Of a stretch of 64,000 nt of DNA, positions 1-9,471 are shown piece by piece. A program made the translations under genes and the position numbers. Source of the DNA: Providencia stuartii (GTDB taxonomy: Bacteria > Pseudomonadota > Gammaproteobacteria > Enterobacterales > Enterobacteriaceae); NCBI GenBank assembly GCA_900455155.1, contig UGUC01000002.1, positions 1,426,001 to 1,490,000 of the forward strand, in the 5' to 3' direction. How positions within the stretch are numbered: the first letter of the stretch is position 1; each line of letters opens with the position of its first letter. Below the pieces are notes generated by a model. It was not told where the DNA came from and ran no database searches. It saw only the letters and a list, made by a program, of their open reading frames with translations.

Positions 1-369
1 GCCGATACAAATGCAAATGGGGATATTTTTGGCGGCTGGCTAATGTCTCAGATGGATATAGGTGGCGCGATATTAGCCAAAGAGATCGCGCTGGGTCGTG
101 TGGTTACTGTGGCGGTGAATGGTATTAAATTTCAAAAGCCCGTCGCCGTAGGTGATGTGGTATGTTGTTACGCTCGTTGCTTAAAAACGGGCAAAAGCTC
201 CATTACCATTAATATTGAAGTATGGGTTAAAAAAGTGGCAACGGAGCCTGTAGGCCATCGTTATCGTGCAACCGATGCCGTTTTTACCTATGTTGCCGTT
301 AATGATGATAATACACCTCGTGAACTGCCAAAAGAGAAACAGCATTTTCAGTTAGAAAGCACTGAATAG
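1..369 (+). CDS. yciA: Acyl-CoA thioesterase YciA (5' end cut by window edge)
   Basis: Hot-dog fold thioesterase that hydrolyses acyl-CoAs in the cytoplasm. The frame is open from base 1, and the first visible residues (ADTNANGDIFGGWLM) match the interior of enterobacterial YciA, so about ten N-terminal residues lie outside the window; the ATG at 43 is internal. 122 residues are visible, including the conserved NGDIFGGWL turn and the CCYARC strand, ending at a TAG (367-369). It converges on tonB as in E. coli, and the two share the hairpin at 396-436. The identification rests on close similarity along the whole visible length. Confidence 0.95.
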   Translation, partial: ADTNANGDIFGGWLMSQMDIGGAILAKEIALGRVVTVAVNGIKFQKPVAVGDVVCCYARCLKTGKSSITINIEVWVKKVATEPVGHRYRATDAVFTYVAVNDDNTPRELPKEKQHFQLESTE

Positions 370-395
370 CGCCTGCATATCTATCGCCCTTAACG

Positions 396-436
396 ATAAA
401 ACCCCCACAACACTCTCTGTTATGGGGGTTTTATTT
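396..436. terminator. Bidirectional intrinsic terminator between yciA and tonB
   Basis: A 12-bp perfect stem (ATAAAACCCCCA at 396-407 with TGGGGGTTTTAT at 423-434) closes a 15-nt loop. It has A-runs on one side and T-runs on the other, so it can stop transcription from both convergent genes. Confidence 0.85.
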
Positions 437-458
437 AGAGTCTATTTTGATTATTGCT

Positions 459-1196
459 TTAAACTTGGCTCACCGTACCATCAATTTTAAAGTAGATTTC
501 TGTGACATAACCTTTTGCTGGAAGTTTTTCAAAAACCCAACGGTTCATCGCGCGTTTTACATCACGTTCAAATAAACCTTTAGGTGAAGATTCTACAAAT
601 TCAATATTCGTAACGCGGCCATCTTCAGTGATGTCATAACGTACTTTAACATAGCCATCTTTACCTAAGCGACGAGCGCGGTCTGGGTATGCAGGTGCCT
701 GCTTGCGTAGCGCTTTAGGGCCACGACGCTCTGACGATTGAGCACTGTTCGTTGCCCCTTTGTTATTCGCCATGACGTTGGTATTCGATTTAGGTGCCCC
801 TGCGTTAAGATTAGATAACGGTTTCAGATCATTTTTCGCTAACTGTTTCTCAACAGGTTTAACATCCTTTTTGATTTCACGCTTTTCTTCTTTCTTAGGT
901 TTTGGTTTTTTCTTAACTTCAGGTTTCTTTTCTAGCGCGATCGCAGGTTTTACAACAGGCTCAGGCTCAACAATCGGCTCGGGTTCAGGTTCTGGCTCGG
1001 GTTCCGGTTCGGGTGCAGGTTGAGGTTCAGCGGCAGGCACCTCCGCTGGTTCATCTGATTCAAACGAGACCATGGCAACCGTTATTGGCTCCACCACAGG
1101 GGGCATTTTCGGTTGATTGAAAATCCATGCCATAGCAAGCCCTGCGTGAATAGACAATGAAATGATAATAATAAGAGGCCAACGGATCCAACGCAT
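459..1196 (-). CDS. tonB: Energy transducer TonB
   Basis: Inner-membrane protein that couples the ExbBD proton-motive-force motor to outer-membrane siderophore and B12 receptors. The 245-aa product shows a short cytoplasmic N-terminus, one membrane segment (about residues 7-27), a periplasmic Pro/Glu stretch of EP repeats (about 57-83) followed by a Lys-rich KP-type stretch (about 88-120), and a C-terminal TonB domain (about 155-245) with the APAYPDRARR and GYVKVRYDITEDG segments. The EP repeats are encoded by a low-complexity tract near 960-1020. Promoter-proximal DNA carries a Fur-box-like sequence (1251-1270), fitting iron regulation. It lies convergent to yciA as in E. coli. Confidence 0.96.
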   Translation of the reverse strand: MRWIRWPLIIIISLSIHAGLAMAWIFNQPKMPPVVEPITVAMVSFESDEPAEVPAAEPQPAPEPEPEPEPEPEPIVEPEPVVKPAIALEKKPEVKKKPKPKKEEKREIKKDVKPVEKQLAKNDLKPLSNLNAGAPKSNTNVMANNKGATNSAQSSERRGPKALRKQAPAYPDRARRLGKDGYVKVRYDITEDGRVTNIEFVESSPKGLFERDVKRAMNRWVFEKLPAKGYVTEIYFKIDGTVSQV

Positions 1197-1250
1197 AAGA
1201 ATTTTCTACCCTACGACTTTAAACCTTAAGAATATGACTGATAGTTTAAA

Positions 1251-1270
1251 TGCAAATAGCAATCATATTC
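1251..1270 (-). promoter_or_regulatory. Putative Fur box / promoter region of tonB
   Basis: Read on the minus strand, the sequence GAATATGATTGCTATTTGCA followed by TTTAAA is what I recall of the E. coli tonB promoter, where Fur represses. It lies 55-74 bp upstream of the tonB start. The match is from memory and by eye; binding is inferred. Confidence 0.6.
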
Positions 1271-1321
1271 AATAAGGTTTGTCACTCAAAGCGAAAATTG
1301 TGAAACCGGACCTCAATCTTT

Positions 1322-1495
1322 TCACTCACTCCACTGGGTAAATAGCAAGGAGCGACGGCGTTTGTAGATATCAAATTTTCTTATCGCGTAAATAGTCATA
1401 TTGCGCCTTGAGTGCCCTTCAAGCCAGCGACGACGGCGACGTAATGATTGTCTCAACATCCGCCAGCGCCCAACTTCATGCCTACTACGTCTCAT
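1322..1495 (-). CDS. yciY: Small basic protein YciY
   Basis: A 57-codon frame beginning MRRSRHEVGRWRMLRQ and ending LLFTQWSE matches E. coli YciY (57 aa), including the RRRRRWLEGHSRRNM core and the KRRRSLLF tail. About a third of its residues are Arg or Lys, and it has no membrane segment or signal peptide. Function is unknown; the composition suggests nucleic-acid or ribosome contact, but that is inference. It lies between tonB and cls, its E. coli neighbourhood. It is short enough to be missed by length-filtered gene callers. Confidence 0.85.
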   Translation of the reverse strand: MRRSRHEVGRWRMLRQSLRRRRRWLEGHSRRNMTIYAIRKFDIYKRRRSLLFTQWSE

Positions 1496-1811
1496 TTTTC
1501 TATCCTTTTATTACTGAGTTTAACTACGTATGAAATTGGCAAAATATTATAGACCTTTGGTCACGCTAGCCAAGAAATACCTGTCATTTGATAAAAAAAC
1601 CGTTCGAATAACGATGTTCATGATGCTAAAGGGGAACTTATAAATAGAATTAATTGTTTTTTCACCATTAATCTATAAGATTTAGCAAAGCTTTTACGAT
1701 GAATGTTTGCTAAATTCTATCAGTGTTAGCATCAATTTTTATTTTTTATCAAATCTGTTTCATTTTTTGACTATTTTTACACTCTCCAATTTGTGAGGCA
1801 TGTAATCGATT
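1496..1811. other. Intergenic region upstream of cls
   Basis: AT-rich spacer between the divergent yciY and cls genes. It presumably holds both promoters; I see no clear operator, hairpin or further coding frame. Confidence 0.5.
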
Positions 1812-3272
1812 ATGGCAACTGTGTATACGCTATTGAGCTGGTTATTATTTTTCGTCTATTGGCTAGTCATTGCAGCAATTACCGTTCGAATCCTTGTTAA
1901 ACGACGCCCTGTCACTTCAGCGATGACCTGGTTACTGATCATCTACATTCTGCCATTGGTCGGTATCATTGCTTATATTGCCTTCGGTGAGTTGCATTTA
2001 GGTAAACGGCGGGTTGATAAAGCGCAACAGATGTGGCCCTCTGTGGCAACTTGGCTCGAAAATTTACGTCACTCTAAACACATTTTTGCCACTGAAAATA
2101 GTCCTGTTGCCGAGCCACTGTTTCAATTGTGTGAGAAACGGCAAGGTATTGCTGGCGTTAAAGGCAATCGAATTCAATTGATGACCACTTGTGAAGAGTC
2201 ATTAAAATCGATTGTCAATGATATCAATAATGCACAGCACTCAATCGAGATGGTATTTTATATCTGGCAACCCGGGGGATTGGTAGATGGTGTCACTGAA
2301 GCCCTACTCAATGCCGCTAAGCGAGGTGTCAAATGCCGTATTATGGTTGACTCGGCGGGTAGCTGGCATTTCTTCCGTAGCGATTACCCCGATAAAATGC
2401 GTGCGGCAGGTATTGAGTTTATCGAATCCTTAAAAGTCAATTTAATGCGTTTTTTCTTACGCCGCATGGACTTGCGTCAGCACCGCAAAATTATCGTGAT
2501 TGATAATTATATTTCATATACTGGAAGTATGAATATGGTTGACCCTCGCTACTTTAAACAGGATGCAGGGGTCGGTGAATGGGTGGATATCCTTGTGCGT
2601 ATGGAAGGCCCTGTCAGCACGACATTAGGTATTGTCTACGCCTTTGACTGGGAAATGGAAACGGGGCAACGTATTTTGCCACCACCCCCAGACACGAATA
2701 TTATGCCATTTGAGCAAGCTAACGGTCACACCACTCAAATGATTGCATCTGGGCCAGGGTTCCCTGATGAGTTGATCCAACAATCACTGATGACGGCTAT
2801 TTTCTCTGCCCGCAAACAGCTTATCATGACGACCCCTTATTTCGTGCCGAGTGATGATCTATTGCACGCGATTTGTACTGCTGCCATGCGCGGAGTTGAT
2901 GTGAGTATTGTTATGCCAAGGCAAAATGATTCATTTCTCGTGCGCTGGGCAAGCCGTTCGTTTTATACTGAACTACTTGAAGCTGGCGTGAAAATTTATC
3001 AATTTGAAGATGGCCTGCTACACACTAAGAGCGTTCTGGTCGATGGTGAACTAAGCCTCGTTGGTTCAGTTAACTTAGATATGCGAAGCTTATGGCTGAA
3101 TTTTGAAATAACTGTTGTGATTGATGATAAAAACTTTGGTAGTGACCTTACTCTTGTTCAATATGATTATATCGCACGTTCCACACGCCTTGAGATAGAA
3201 GAGTGGGAGCAACGGCCTTTCTGGAACCGAGTTGTTGAACGTTTATGCTATTTCTTTAGCCCATTATTGTAA
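1812..3272 (+). CDS. cls: Cardiolipin synthase A
   Basis: Phospholipase D superfamily enzyme of the inner membrane that condenses two phosphatidylglycerols into cardiolipin and glycerol. The 486 aa equal the usual ClsA length. Two N-terminal membrane segments (about 5-28 and 37-58) precede two HKD catalytic motifs: H224-x-K226-x4-D231, followed by YTGSMN, and H404-x-K406-x4-D411, followed by LVGSVN. The gene stands between yciY and yciU as in E. coli. It has no frameshift and the key residues are intact. Confidence 0.97.
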   Translation: MATVYTLLSWLLFFVYWLVIAAITVRILVKRRPVTSAMTWLLIIYILPLVGIIAYIAFGELHLGKRRVDKAQQMWPSVATWLENLRHSKHIFATENSPVAEPLFQLCEKRQGIAGVKGNRIQLMTTCEESLKSIVNDINNAQHSIEMVFYIWQPGGLVDGVTEALLNAAKRGVKCRIMVDSAGSWHFFRSDYPDKMRAAGIEFIESLKVNLMRFFLRRMDLRQHRKIIVIDNYISYTGSMNMVDPRYFKQDAGVGEWVDILVRMEGPVSTTLGIVYAFDWEMETGQRILPPPPDTNIMPFEQANGHTTQMIASGPGFPDELIQQSLMTAIFSARKQLIMTTPYFVPSDDLLHAICTAAMRGVDVSIVMPRQNDSFLVRWASRSFYTELLEAGVKIYQFEDGLLHTKSVLVDGELSLVGSVNLDMRSLWLNFEITVVIDDKNFGSDLTLVQYDYIARSTRLEIEEWEQRPFWNRVVERLCYFFSPLL

Positions 3273-3293
3273 TTTTTTATTTTAGGAACTGTC

Positions 3294-3627
3294 ATGACTA
3301 AGCCACAATCCATTAAACTTATTGATGAAGATGAAATCATTGAGATAGCCTATGACCTGTTTCCTTGAGCAAGCAATGGATAATTTAGAGCCAGCCGATC
3401 AAGTTATTTTTGCATTGCAATTTGAAGAGTGTGGCGCGGCTGAAATTGTTCCTCTCAGCCAACATTGGCGGGATGTTATTCAGCCTGATTTTGATTTAGA
3501 TACATTGAGTGAAGTGATTATTGGGTTGGCGCAATCCGATGACGATGAAATTGCTGACATTTTTGCCCGCATTTTAATTAGCCGCCATCCAGCCCAACCT
3601 TTTCACCATATTTTATGGAAGCGCTAG
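3294..3627 (+). CDS. yciU: DUF440 family protein YciU (frameshifted here)
   Basis: Small acidic protein of the HI1450/YciU family, described as a possible double-stranded-DNA mimic; function not firmly known. Translation starts at ATG 3294 (MTKPQSIKLIDEDE), 21 bp after cls, and reads to AYDLF, where a TGA appears. The expected continuation LEQAMDNLEPADQ is found in the +1 frame. Removing one C at 3363-3364 gives one 110-aa protein, against 109 in E. coli, with the NLEPAD, LQFEE and FARIL family signatures. I judge the shift a sequence error rather than gene decay. Confidence 0.88.
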
Positions 3628-3700
3628 TTTCGTTAAACATGCCGCAATGAGGATATAGCAACCTGCTATTAAAAGTAATCGTGAATTTAAATTCGCTAAA

Positions 3701-3733
3701 CGCGCCCTAGCTTTTAAGTTAGGGCGCGATTTT
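3701..3733 (+). terminator. Intrinsic terminator downstream of yciU
   Basis: Stem CGCGCCCTA (3701-3709) with TAGGGCGCG (3720-3728), followed by a short T-run (ATTTTTA). It lies about 75 bp after the yciU stop. Confidence 0.8.
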
Positions 3734-3761
3734 TATGGTCAATATCAATAAATGATCCCAA

Positions 3762-3794
3762 GAAAAATGCCAGTCAGCATCACTAACTGGCATT
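3762..3794 (-). terminator. Intrinsic terminator of the opp operon
   Basis: Stem AATGCCAGT (3766-3774) with ACTGGCATT (3786-3794). On the minus strand the hairpin is followed by a T-rich tail (TTTTTCTT), just past the oppF stop. Confidence 0.82.
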
Positions 3795-3815
3795 CTAACT
3801 AGGCATACAAATCCG

Positions 3816-4817
3816 TTATAGTGGATCGACTTTTAAACAAGATACCGCATGTTTAAAGCTCCCTTCTAATAAAGGTTTTGTTTTAGCGCAGCCTTCATCA
3901 GCAAGTGGACAGCGAGTTCTAAATACACAACCTGAAGGCGGATTAATGGGTGACGGCAGTTCCCCTTCAAGTAATTCAATGGTTTTATTTTTTTCCTTGT
4001 CAGGATCAGGAACGGGTACCGCAGACATTAGTGCTTTGGTATAAGGATGAAGTGGATTGTTATACACTTCATCATAGGTGCCTAATTCAACGGCATTTCC
4101 CAAATACATCACTAATACACGGTCAGAGATATGTTTGACGACCGCGAGGTCATGGGCAATAAATATTAAGGATAGGCCCATTTCCCTTTGAAGCTCTTGT
4201 AATAAGTTAACGACTTGCGCTTGAATAGAGACATCAAGTGCAGAAACAGGCTCATCACAAATGACCAGTTTAGGCTCAAGGATCAATGCCCTTGCTATCC
4301 CAATACGCTGGCACTGCCCCCCTGAAAATTCATGGGGATAACGGTTAATCAGATTAGGTAATAACCCTACCCGCATCATCATTTTTCTGACCTTTTCGAT
4401 CACTTCAGATTGCGGCATTTTTGGATGATACGTTTTCAGTGGCTCGGCAATAATGTCGCCTATCGTCATGCGAGGGTTCAACGATGCCAAAGGATCTTGG
4501 AAAATCATTTGAATATCGCTACGTATATCCCGCCACTGTTTTTCATTTAATCCTAATAAATTATTCCCCAGCCAGCTCACAGAGCCACCTGTCGATTTTA
4601 CTAAGCCAATAATGGCACGTGCGAAAGTTGATTTCCCGCACCCTGACTCCCCAACAACACCTAATGTTTCGCCTTCATACAGACGTAACGTCACGCCATC
4701 AACAGCTTTTAAGCTTTTATCAGGCTGCCAGAACCACTGTTTTTTATCTCGAATAGAGAAATGCACTTTTAAATCATTGACCTCGAGCAAAACTGGCCTA
4801 TTTTCATGTTGTGTCAT
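3816..4817 (-). CDS. oppF: Oligopeptide ABC transporter ATP-binding protein OppF
   Basis: One of two ATPases driving the oligopeptide importer at the cytoplasmic face of the inner membrane. The 333 aa show Walker A GESGCGKS (56-63), the signature FSGGQCQRIGIARAL, Walker B LVICDEPVSALD, and a C-terminal oligopeptide/dipeptide-transporter domain with cysteines (CVFRTRCPLADEGC) that in relatives bind an iron-sulphur cluster. Its start overlaps the oppD stop by 4 bases (ATGA), indicating translational coupling. It is the last gene of the operon, followed by the hairpin at 3762-3794. Confidence 0.97.
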   Translation of the reverse strand: MTQHENRPVLLEVNDLKVHFSIRDKKQWFWQPDKSLKAVDGVTLRLYEGETLGVVGESGCGKSTFARAIIGLVKSTGGSVSWLGNNLLGLNEKQWRDIRSDIQMIFQDPLASLNPRMTIGDIIAEPLKTYHPKMPQSEVIEKVRKMMMRVGLLPNLINRYPHEFSGGQCQRIGIARALILEPKLVICDEPVSALDVSIQAQVVNLLQELQREMGLSLIFIAHDLAVVKHISDRVLVMYLGNAVELGTYDEVYNNPLHPYTKALMSAVPVPDPDKEKNKTIELLEGELPSPINPPSGCVFRTRCPLADEGCAKTKPLLEGSFKHAVSCLKVDPL

Positions 4818-5803
4818 ACCAGCTCCTCCACCGGCTTAAAGCAAGCTCTTAATCGACCCGCTGAAAATGCATTCAGCTCAGGCTCTTGTTCAATACATTG
4901 TGCATTCGCATATTGGCAACGTGGCGAGAATGGGCAGCCTTTTGGTAAGCGCAATAAGTTAGGTGGGTTACCCGCTATGGTCGCTAGGCTTTCATCATCG
5001 CCATCCAAACGCGGCACTGCGGCAAGTAGCCCTAATGAATAAGGATGAGAGGGTTGATAGAAAATATCTCGGGCTGAGCCATACTCCATAGTGCGCCCCG
5101 CATACATCACTAACACTTTGTCACACACGCCAGCGACGACCCCTAAATCATGGGTGATCAAGATAATAGCGGTATCAAACTCTTTTTTCAGTTCATTTAA
5201 CAGAGTCATGATTTGTGCTTGAACCGTGACATCTAACGCGGTTGTCGGCTCATCGGCAATCAATAACTTAGGCTGACACAATAACGCCATCGCAATCATA
5301 ACCCGTTGACGCATCCCCCCAGAAAACTCATGGGGATACATATTCATTCGTTTACGTGCTTCTGGCATTTTAACGGCATCTAACATGCGAACAGATTCCT
5401 CAAATGCCTCTTGCTTACTCATCCCTTTATGTAGCATTAACACTTCAGATAATTGTGTGCCAATCTTTAAATATGGATTGAGAGAGGTCATCGGGTCTTG
5501 GAAGATGATAGAGATTTCTTCCGCACGCATCTTATTTAACGCTTTTTCTTTTAAATTTAAAATTTCACGTCCGTTAAATATCGCTGAGCCACCTATTTTG
5601 CCGTTACGCGCTAACAGCCCCATTAATGCGAATGCTGTTTGTGATTTTCCTGAGCCTGACTCACCGACAATACCCAGTGTTTCGCCAGCACGTAGTTCAA
5701 AATTCAACTTGTTGACTGCGGTGACATCACCATCAGGAGTTGAAAAGGTCACATTGAGATCTTTTACACTCAAGAGAGGGTTAGATGATTGAATATTAGA
5801 CAT
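4814..5803 (-). CDS. oppD: Oligopeptide ABC transporter ATP-binding protein OppD
   Basis: Partner ATPase of OppF. The 329 aa contain Walker A GESGSGKS, the Q-loop near IIFQDPMTSLNP, the signature FSGGMRQRVMIAMAL, Walker B LLIADEPTTALD, and the C-terminal CPFSPRCQYANAQC cysteine cluster. OppD is slightly shorter than the 337 aa of E. coli, with a shorter N-terminus. It is separated from oppC by 11 bp and overlaps oppF by 4 bp, consistent with one transcript. Confidence 0.97.
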   Translation of the reverse strand: MSNIQSSNPLLSVKDLNVTFSTPDGDVTAVNKLNFELRAGETLGIVGESGSGKSQTAFALMGLLARNGKIGGSAIFNGREILNLKEKALNKMRAEEISIIFQDPMTSLNPYLKIGTQLSEVLMLHKGMSKQEAFEESVRMLDAVKMPEARKRMNMYPHEFSGGMRQRVMIAMALLCQPKLLIADEPTTALDVTVQAQIMTLLNELKKEFDTAIILITHDLGVVAGVCDKVLVMYAGRTMEYGSARDIFYQPSHPYSLGLLAAVPRLDGDDESLATIAGNPPNLLRLPKGCPFSPRCQYANAQCIEQEPELNAFSAGRLRACFKPVEELV

Positions 5804-5814
5804 AATAGCTCCCT

Positions 5815-6723
5815 CTAACGGTCTTTCGGGTCGAGGGCATCACGTAAACCATCGCCGATAAAGTTAAAACAAAACAGAGTTACTACTAGAAAACCCGCGG
5901 GGATCAGTAATAGCCATGGCGTCACTTCCATTGAGTTTGCCCCATCACTCAATAACGCTCCCCAGCTACTAAGCGGCTCTTGTGTCCCTAACCCTAGAAA
6001 GCTTAAAAATGATTCAAATAGGATCATACTTGGCACCAGTAATGACGCATACACCACAACCACACCTAATACATTAGGAACGATATGGCGCAAAATAATA
6101 TGACGCGTACTCACCCCACAAACTAAAGCAGCCTCAATAAACTCTTTGCGTTTCAGTCCTAAAGTTTGCCCACGAACGATACGCGCCATATCCAGCCAAG
6201 AAACCATCCCTATCGCAACAAATATCAATAAGATATTTGTACCAAAGAGTGTTACCAACAAGATCACAAAAAACATAAATGGAAATGAGTTTAAGATCTC
6301 CAACAAACGCATCATGATGGAGTCCACTTTCCCGCCAACATAACCTGCAATAGAGCCATATAAGGTACCAACAACCACAGCAACCAATGCAGCAGCCACC
6401 CCTACCATCAGAGAAATTCGTCCACCAATCGCTACCCTCACCAAAAGATCACGGCCAGAGGCGTCGGTGCCAAAATAGTGACCACTTGCCAAATCAGGAG
6501 GCATCGACATCATTTCCCAATCAGTATCATCATATAAAAAGGGAGATAACATGGGGGCAAAGATGACAAATAAGGTGATCAAAAATAGGATAAAGAGGCT
6601 AAAAATTGCCGCTCGGTTATGCATAAACCGACGTCGTGCATCCTGCCATAAACTGCGCCCTTCAATATCTAATTGCTCAGAAAGCTTTTCCAGAGCTTCA
6701 CTATTTTTTTGATTTAATAACAT
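5815..6723 (-). CDS. oppC: Oligopeptide ABC transporter permease OppC
   Basis: Inner-membrane permease of the peptide importer. The 302 aa have the long hydrophilic N-terminus typical of OppC, six predicted membrane segments, the extracytoplasmic HYFGTDASGRDLL motif, and the cytoplasmic EAA loop (EFIEAALVCGVSTRHIILRHIVPN) that docks onto the ATPases. Spacing to oppB is 15 bp. Confidence 0.97.
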   Translation of the reverse strand: MLLNQKNSEALEKLSEQLDIEGRSLWQDARRRFMHNRAAIFSLFILFLITLFVIFAPMLSPFLYDDTDWEMMSMPPDLASGHYFGTDASGRDLLVRVAIGGRISLMVGVAAALVAVVVGTLYGSIAGYVGGKVDSIMMRLLEILNSFPFMFFVILLVTLFGTNILLIFVAIGMVSWLDMARIVRGQTLGLKRKEFIEAALVCGVSTRHIILRHIVPNVLGVVVVYASLLVPSMILFESFLSFLGLGTQEPLSSWGALLSDGANSMEVTPWLLLIPAGFLVVTLFCFNFIGDGLRDALDPKDR

Positions 6724-6738
6724 AGCGTTCTCTCCGGA

Positions 6739-7659
6739 CTAATAGCGAATTTTCGGGTCGATAACGGCATACAGCACATCGACAATAGCGTTAAAGGTAA
6801 TCGTTAATACGCCAACTAAGATTGTTAGGCTAAGCACCAAAGAGTAATCACGGTTCAACGCGCCATTAACAAACAATTGCCCTATACCTGGTAAACCAAA
6901 GATAGTTTCAATAACCATCGAACCCGTAATAATCCCCACAAAAGCAGGCCCCATATAAGAAAGCACAGGGAGTAATGCTGGTTTTAAGGCATGTCGTAAA
7001 ATGATCGTACGCAGTGGTAAGCCTTTTGCGCGTGCTGTACGAATAAAGTTGGAGTGCATGATTTCAATCATGGAGCCACGCGTAATACGCGAAATGCTTG
7101 CAATATAAGCTAGTGATAATGCCACCATCGGCAAAATCATATGTTTGAGGTTACCACCATCCCAGCCACCACCGGGGAGCCATTTCAAATGAATGGCGAA
7201 TATCAGCACCAATAACGGTGCCACAACAAAGCTTGGGATGACAACCCCCGTCATGGCGAACCCCATGACTGTAAAATCCCATTTGCTATTTTGATTCAAT
7301 GCGGCAATAACCCCCGCTGTCACACCAAAGAAGACGGCGACGATAAAAGCAGTTGCACCTAATTTCGCAGACACTGGGAAGGCTTTTGCCACTAAGTCGT
7401 TAACGCTGTAGTCTTTATATTTAAATGATGGACCAAAGTCACCTTTAGATAATTGAACTAAATAGCTGAAATACTGTTTATACATAGGGTCATTCAGATG
7501 GTATTTCGCTTCAATATTTGCCATAACTTCAGGTGGTAATTTACGTTCCCCCGTAAAAGGGCTGCCTGGTGCTAAACGCATCATAAAAAATGAAATTGTA
7601 ATAAGAATAAAAAGTGTCGGGATCGCTTCAAGTAAACGCCGTAAAATAAATTTTAACAT
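6739..7659 (-). CDS. oppB: Oligopeptide ABC transporter permease OppB
   Basis: Second inner-membrane permease, 306 aa as in E. coli. It begins MLKFILRRLLEAIPTLFILI, the classic OppB/DppB first helix, and carries the EAA-type loop (FIRTARAKGLPLRTIILRHALKPALLPVL) and six membrane segments. The 78-bp gap from oppA contains a GC-rich repeat pair (GGCTCC/GGAGCC-type hairpin near 7711-7731) that may attenuate expression of the membrane genes relative to oppA; this is inference. Confidence 0.97.
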   Translation of the reverse strand: MLKFILRRLLEAIPTLFILITISFFMMRLAPGSPFTGERKLPPEVMANIEAKYHLNDPMYKQYFSYLVQLSKGDFGPSFKYKDYSVNDLVAKAFPVSAKLGATAFIVAVFFGVTAGVIAALNQNSKWDFTVMGFAMTGVVIPSFVVAPLLVLIFAIHLKWLPGGGWDGGNLKHMILPMVALSLAYIASISRITRGSMIEIMHSNFIRTARAKGLPLRTIILRHALKPALLPVLSYMGPAFVGIITGSMVIETIFGLPGIGQLFVNGALNRDYSLVLSLTILVGVLTITFNAIVDVLYAVIDPKIRY

Positions 7660-7710
7660 TGCCCTTTCCTACTTCCGTTGCTTAGTCGGACCAATAATCA
7701 TATTGTTATC

Positions 7711-7737
7711 CGGCTCCGAAGAGCCGGATTATTATTG
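7711..7737 (-). promoter_or_regulatory. Intercistronic hairpin between oppA and oppB
   Basis: The sequence ATCCGGCTCC GAAGA GCCGGAT forms a compact stem just after the oppA stop. In opp operons such a structure commonly stabilises or partly terminates the oppA message, so the binding protein outnumbers the permease. The hairpin is seen; the role is inferred. Confidence 0.55.
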
Positions 7738-9379
7738 TTAGTGCTTGATAATATAAAGGTCTTTTGTATGCAGGTTGTCTAGCGGGTCTTTTCCTGTATA
7801 CCCACCTACATACGGCTTAACTAAACGAGTATTAACATAGTAATAAAGAGGCACAACAGCGGAGTCTTTATCTAGGATTTTTTCTGCTTTATTGTACAAA
7901 TCAGAACGTTCTTCATCTGTTTTCACTTGCAAAGTCTGCTTCATCACCGCATCAAATTCTTTGTTCTTATAGTGAACCGTATTATTACTACTATTAGACA
8001 GTAACATATTGAGGAAGGAAGACGGTTCATTATAGTCAGCACACCATCCTGCACGTGCGACATCATAAGCACCTTGGTGTCGGCTATCTAAGAAGGTTTT
8101 CCACTCTTGGTTTTCCAATTTCACTTCTGCGCCGATATTTTTCTTCCACATTGATGATGCAGCAATGGCAATACGTTTATGTAAATCGGAGGTGTTATAC
8201 AGCAGGTTAAATTTCAACGGATTTGATTTATTATAACCAGCCTCTTCAAGTAGCTGTTTCGCTTTTTCATTGCGTTGCTCTTGCGTCATGTTGGTATACC
8301 AATCCGGTTTTTCAGTTTTCATGCCACTGGTAAATGGCGGTGTGAAACCATATGCCGGAATATCCCCTTGAGCCTTCACTTTATAGGTGATCACATCCCC
8401 TATCCATTGATAGCTTCAATGCCTCTCTGACTCGAGGGTCATTAAATGGCGGTTTTTCGTTATTAATTTCGTAGTAATAAATGCACAGATATGGGTTCAC
8501 GCGTAACTCATTAGGCATGCTTTTTTGTAGGCTCTTAAATTGCTCAATTGGTAAATTGCTATAGGTCATATCAATTTCACCGCTGCGGTAGCGGTTAACG
8601 TCAGTCACCTCTGAAGAAATCGGCAGGTAGGTCACTTGATCGATAATGGTATTAGCGTTATCCCAATATGTTGGACTACGCTCAAGAACGATACGTTCGT
8701 TAACGGTCCAATCTTTTAGTTTATAAGCACCATTGCCTACAAAGTTTTGTGGTTGCGTCCATTTAGCGCCATATTTCTCAACCACTTTTTTATTAACTGG
8801 TGACATTGATGAGTGGATCATCAATTTGGGGATATAAGGAACCGCCTCACTTAACTCCAGCACAAGAGTATGATCATCTAATGCTTTAACACCCAGCTCT
8901 TCGGGTTTTTTCTTTCCGGTAATAATATCATCGACATTCTTAATGTGTGCATATTGTAAATAGCTCGCATAAGGAGAAGCGGTATCAGGGTCAACGATAC
9001 GTTGGAAACTATAAACGAAGTCTTGTGCTGTTACAGGGTCACCGTTTGACCATTTAGCCCCTTCACGAATTTTAAACGTCCACTCTTTAAAATCTTTATT
9101 TTCCCAACTTACAGCTGAACCAGGTAAGATTTCACCATTAGGACCTACGACCGTTAAACCTTCAAAGAGATCACGCGCTAAAGCCGATTCAGGAACACCT
9201 TCAATTTTATGTGGATCTAGGGATTGAGGTTCAGAGCCATTATTACGGACTAACGTTTGTTTTTCTGCAAGTTCAACACCAGCAGGCACTGTAGCGGCAA
9301 AGCTGCTCGCTATCCCCCCTGTCATCAATCCAGCGGCAACACCTAAAGCAATCATGGTTTTATGAATGTGTTTACTCAT
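7738..9379 (-). CDS. oppA: Oligopeptide-binding protein OppA (frameshifted here)
   Basis: Periplasmic binding protein that delivers oligopeptides to OppBCDF. Start at ATG 9379 (MSKHIHKTM) gives a cleavable signal peptide ending near SSFAATVPA; the lead MGVTD frame from 9397 is less likely. It reads RNNGSEPQSLDPHKIEGVPES and continues to KLSMDR, where one extra G in the run at 8397-8400 (CCCC on the plus strand) breaks the frame. The remainder (VITYKVKAQGDIPAYGFTPPF to YIIKH) follows in the next frame. With one base removed it is 546 aa, against 543 in E. coli. Very probably intact in the organism. Confidence 0.93.
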
Positions 9380-9471
9380 TTTATCCGTTACTCCCATACC
9401 ATATATTATGGTGACATTGTGGATTAATATGTTTACCCATTCGGTAAACTGTTTTTTTAATTATTTAATTA

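Noticed and set aside
760..1023. 87-codon plus-strand frame with Gly-Ser repeats
   Set aside because: It is the antisense of the tonB Pro/Glu repeat, has no ribosome site and is not conserved.
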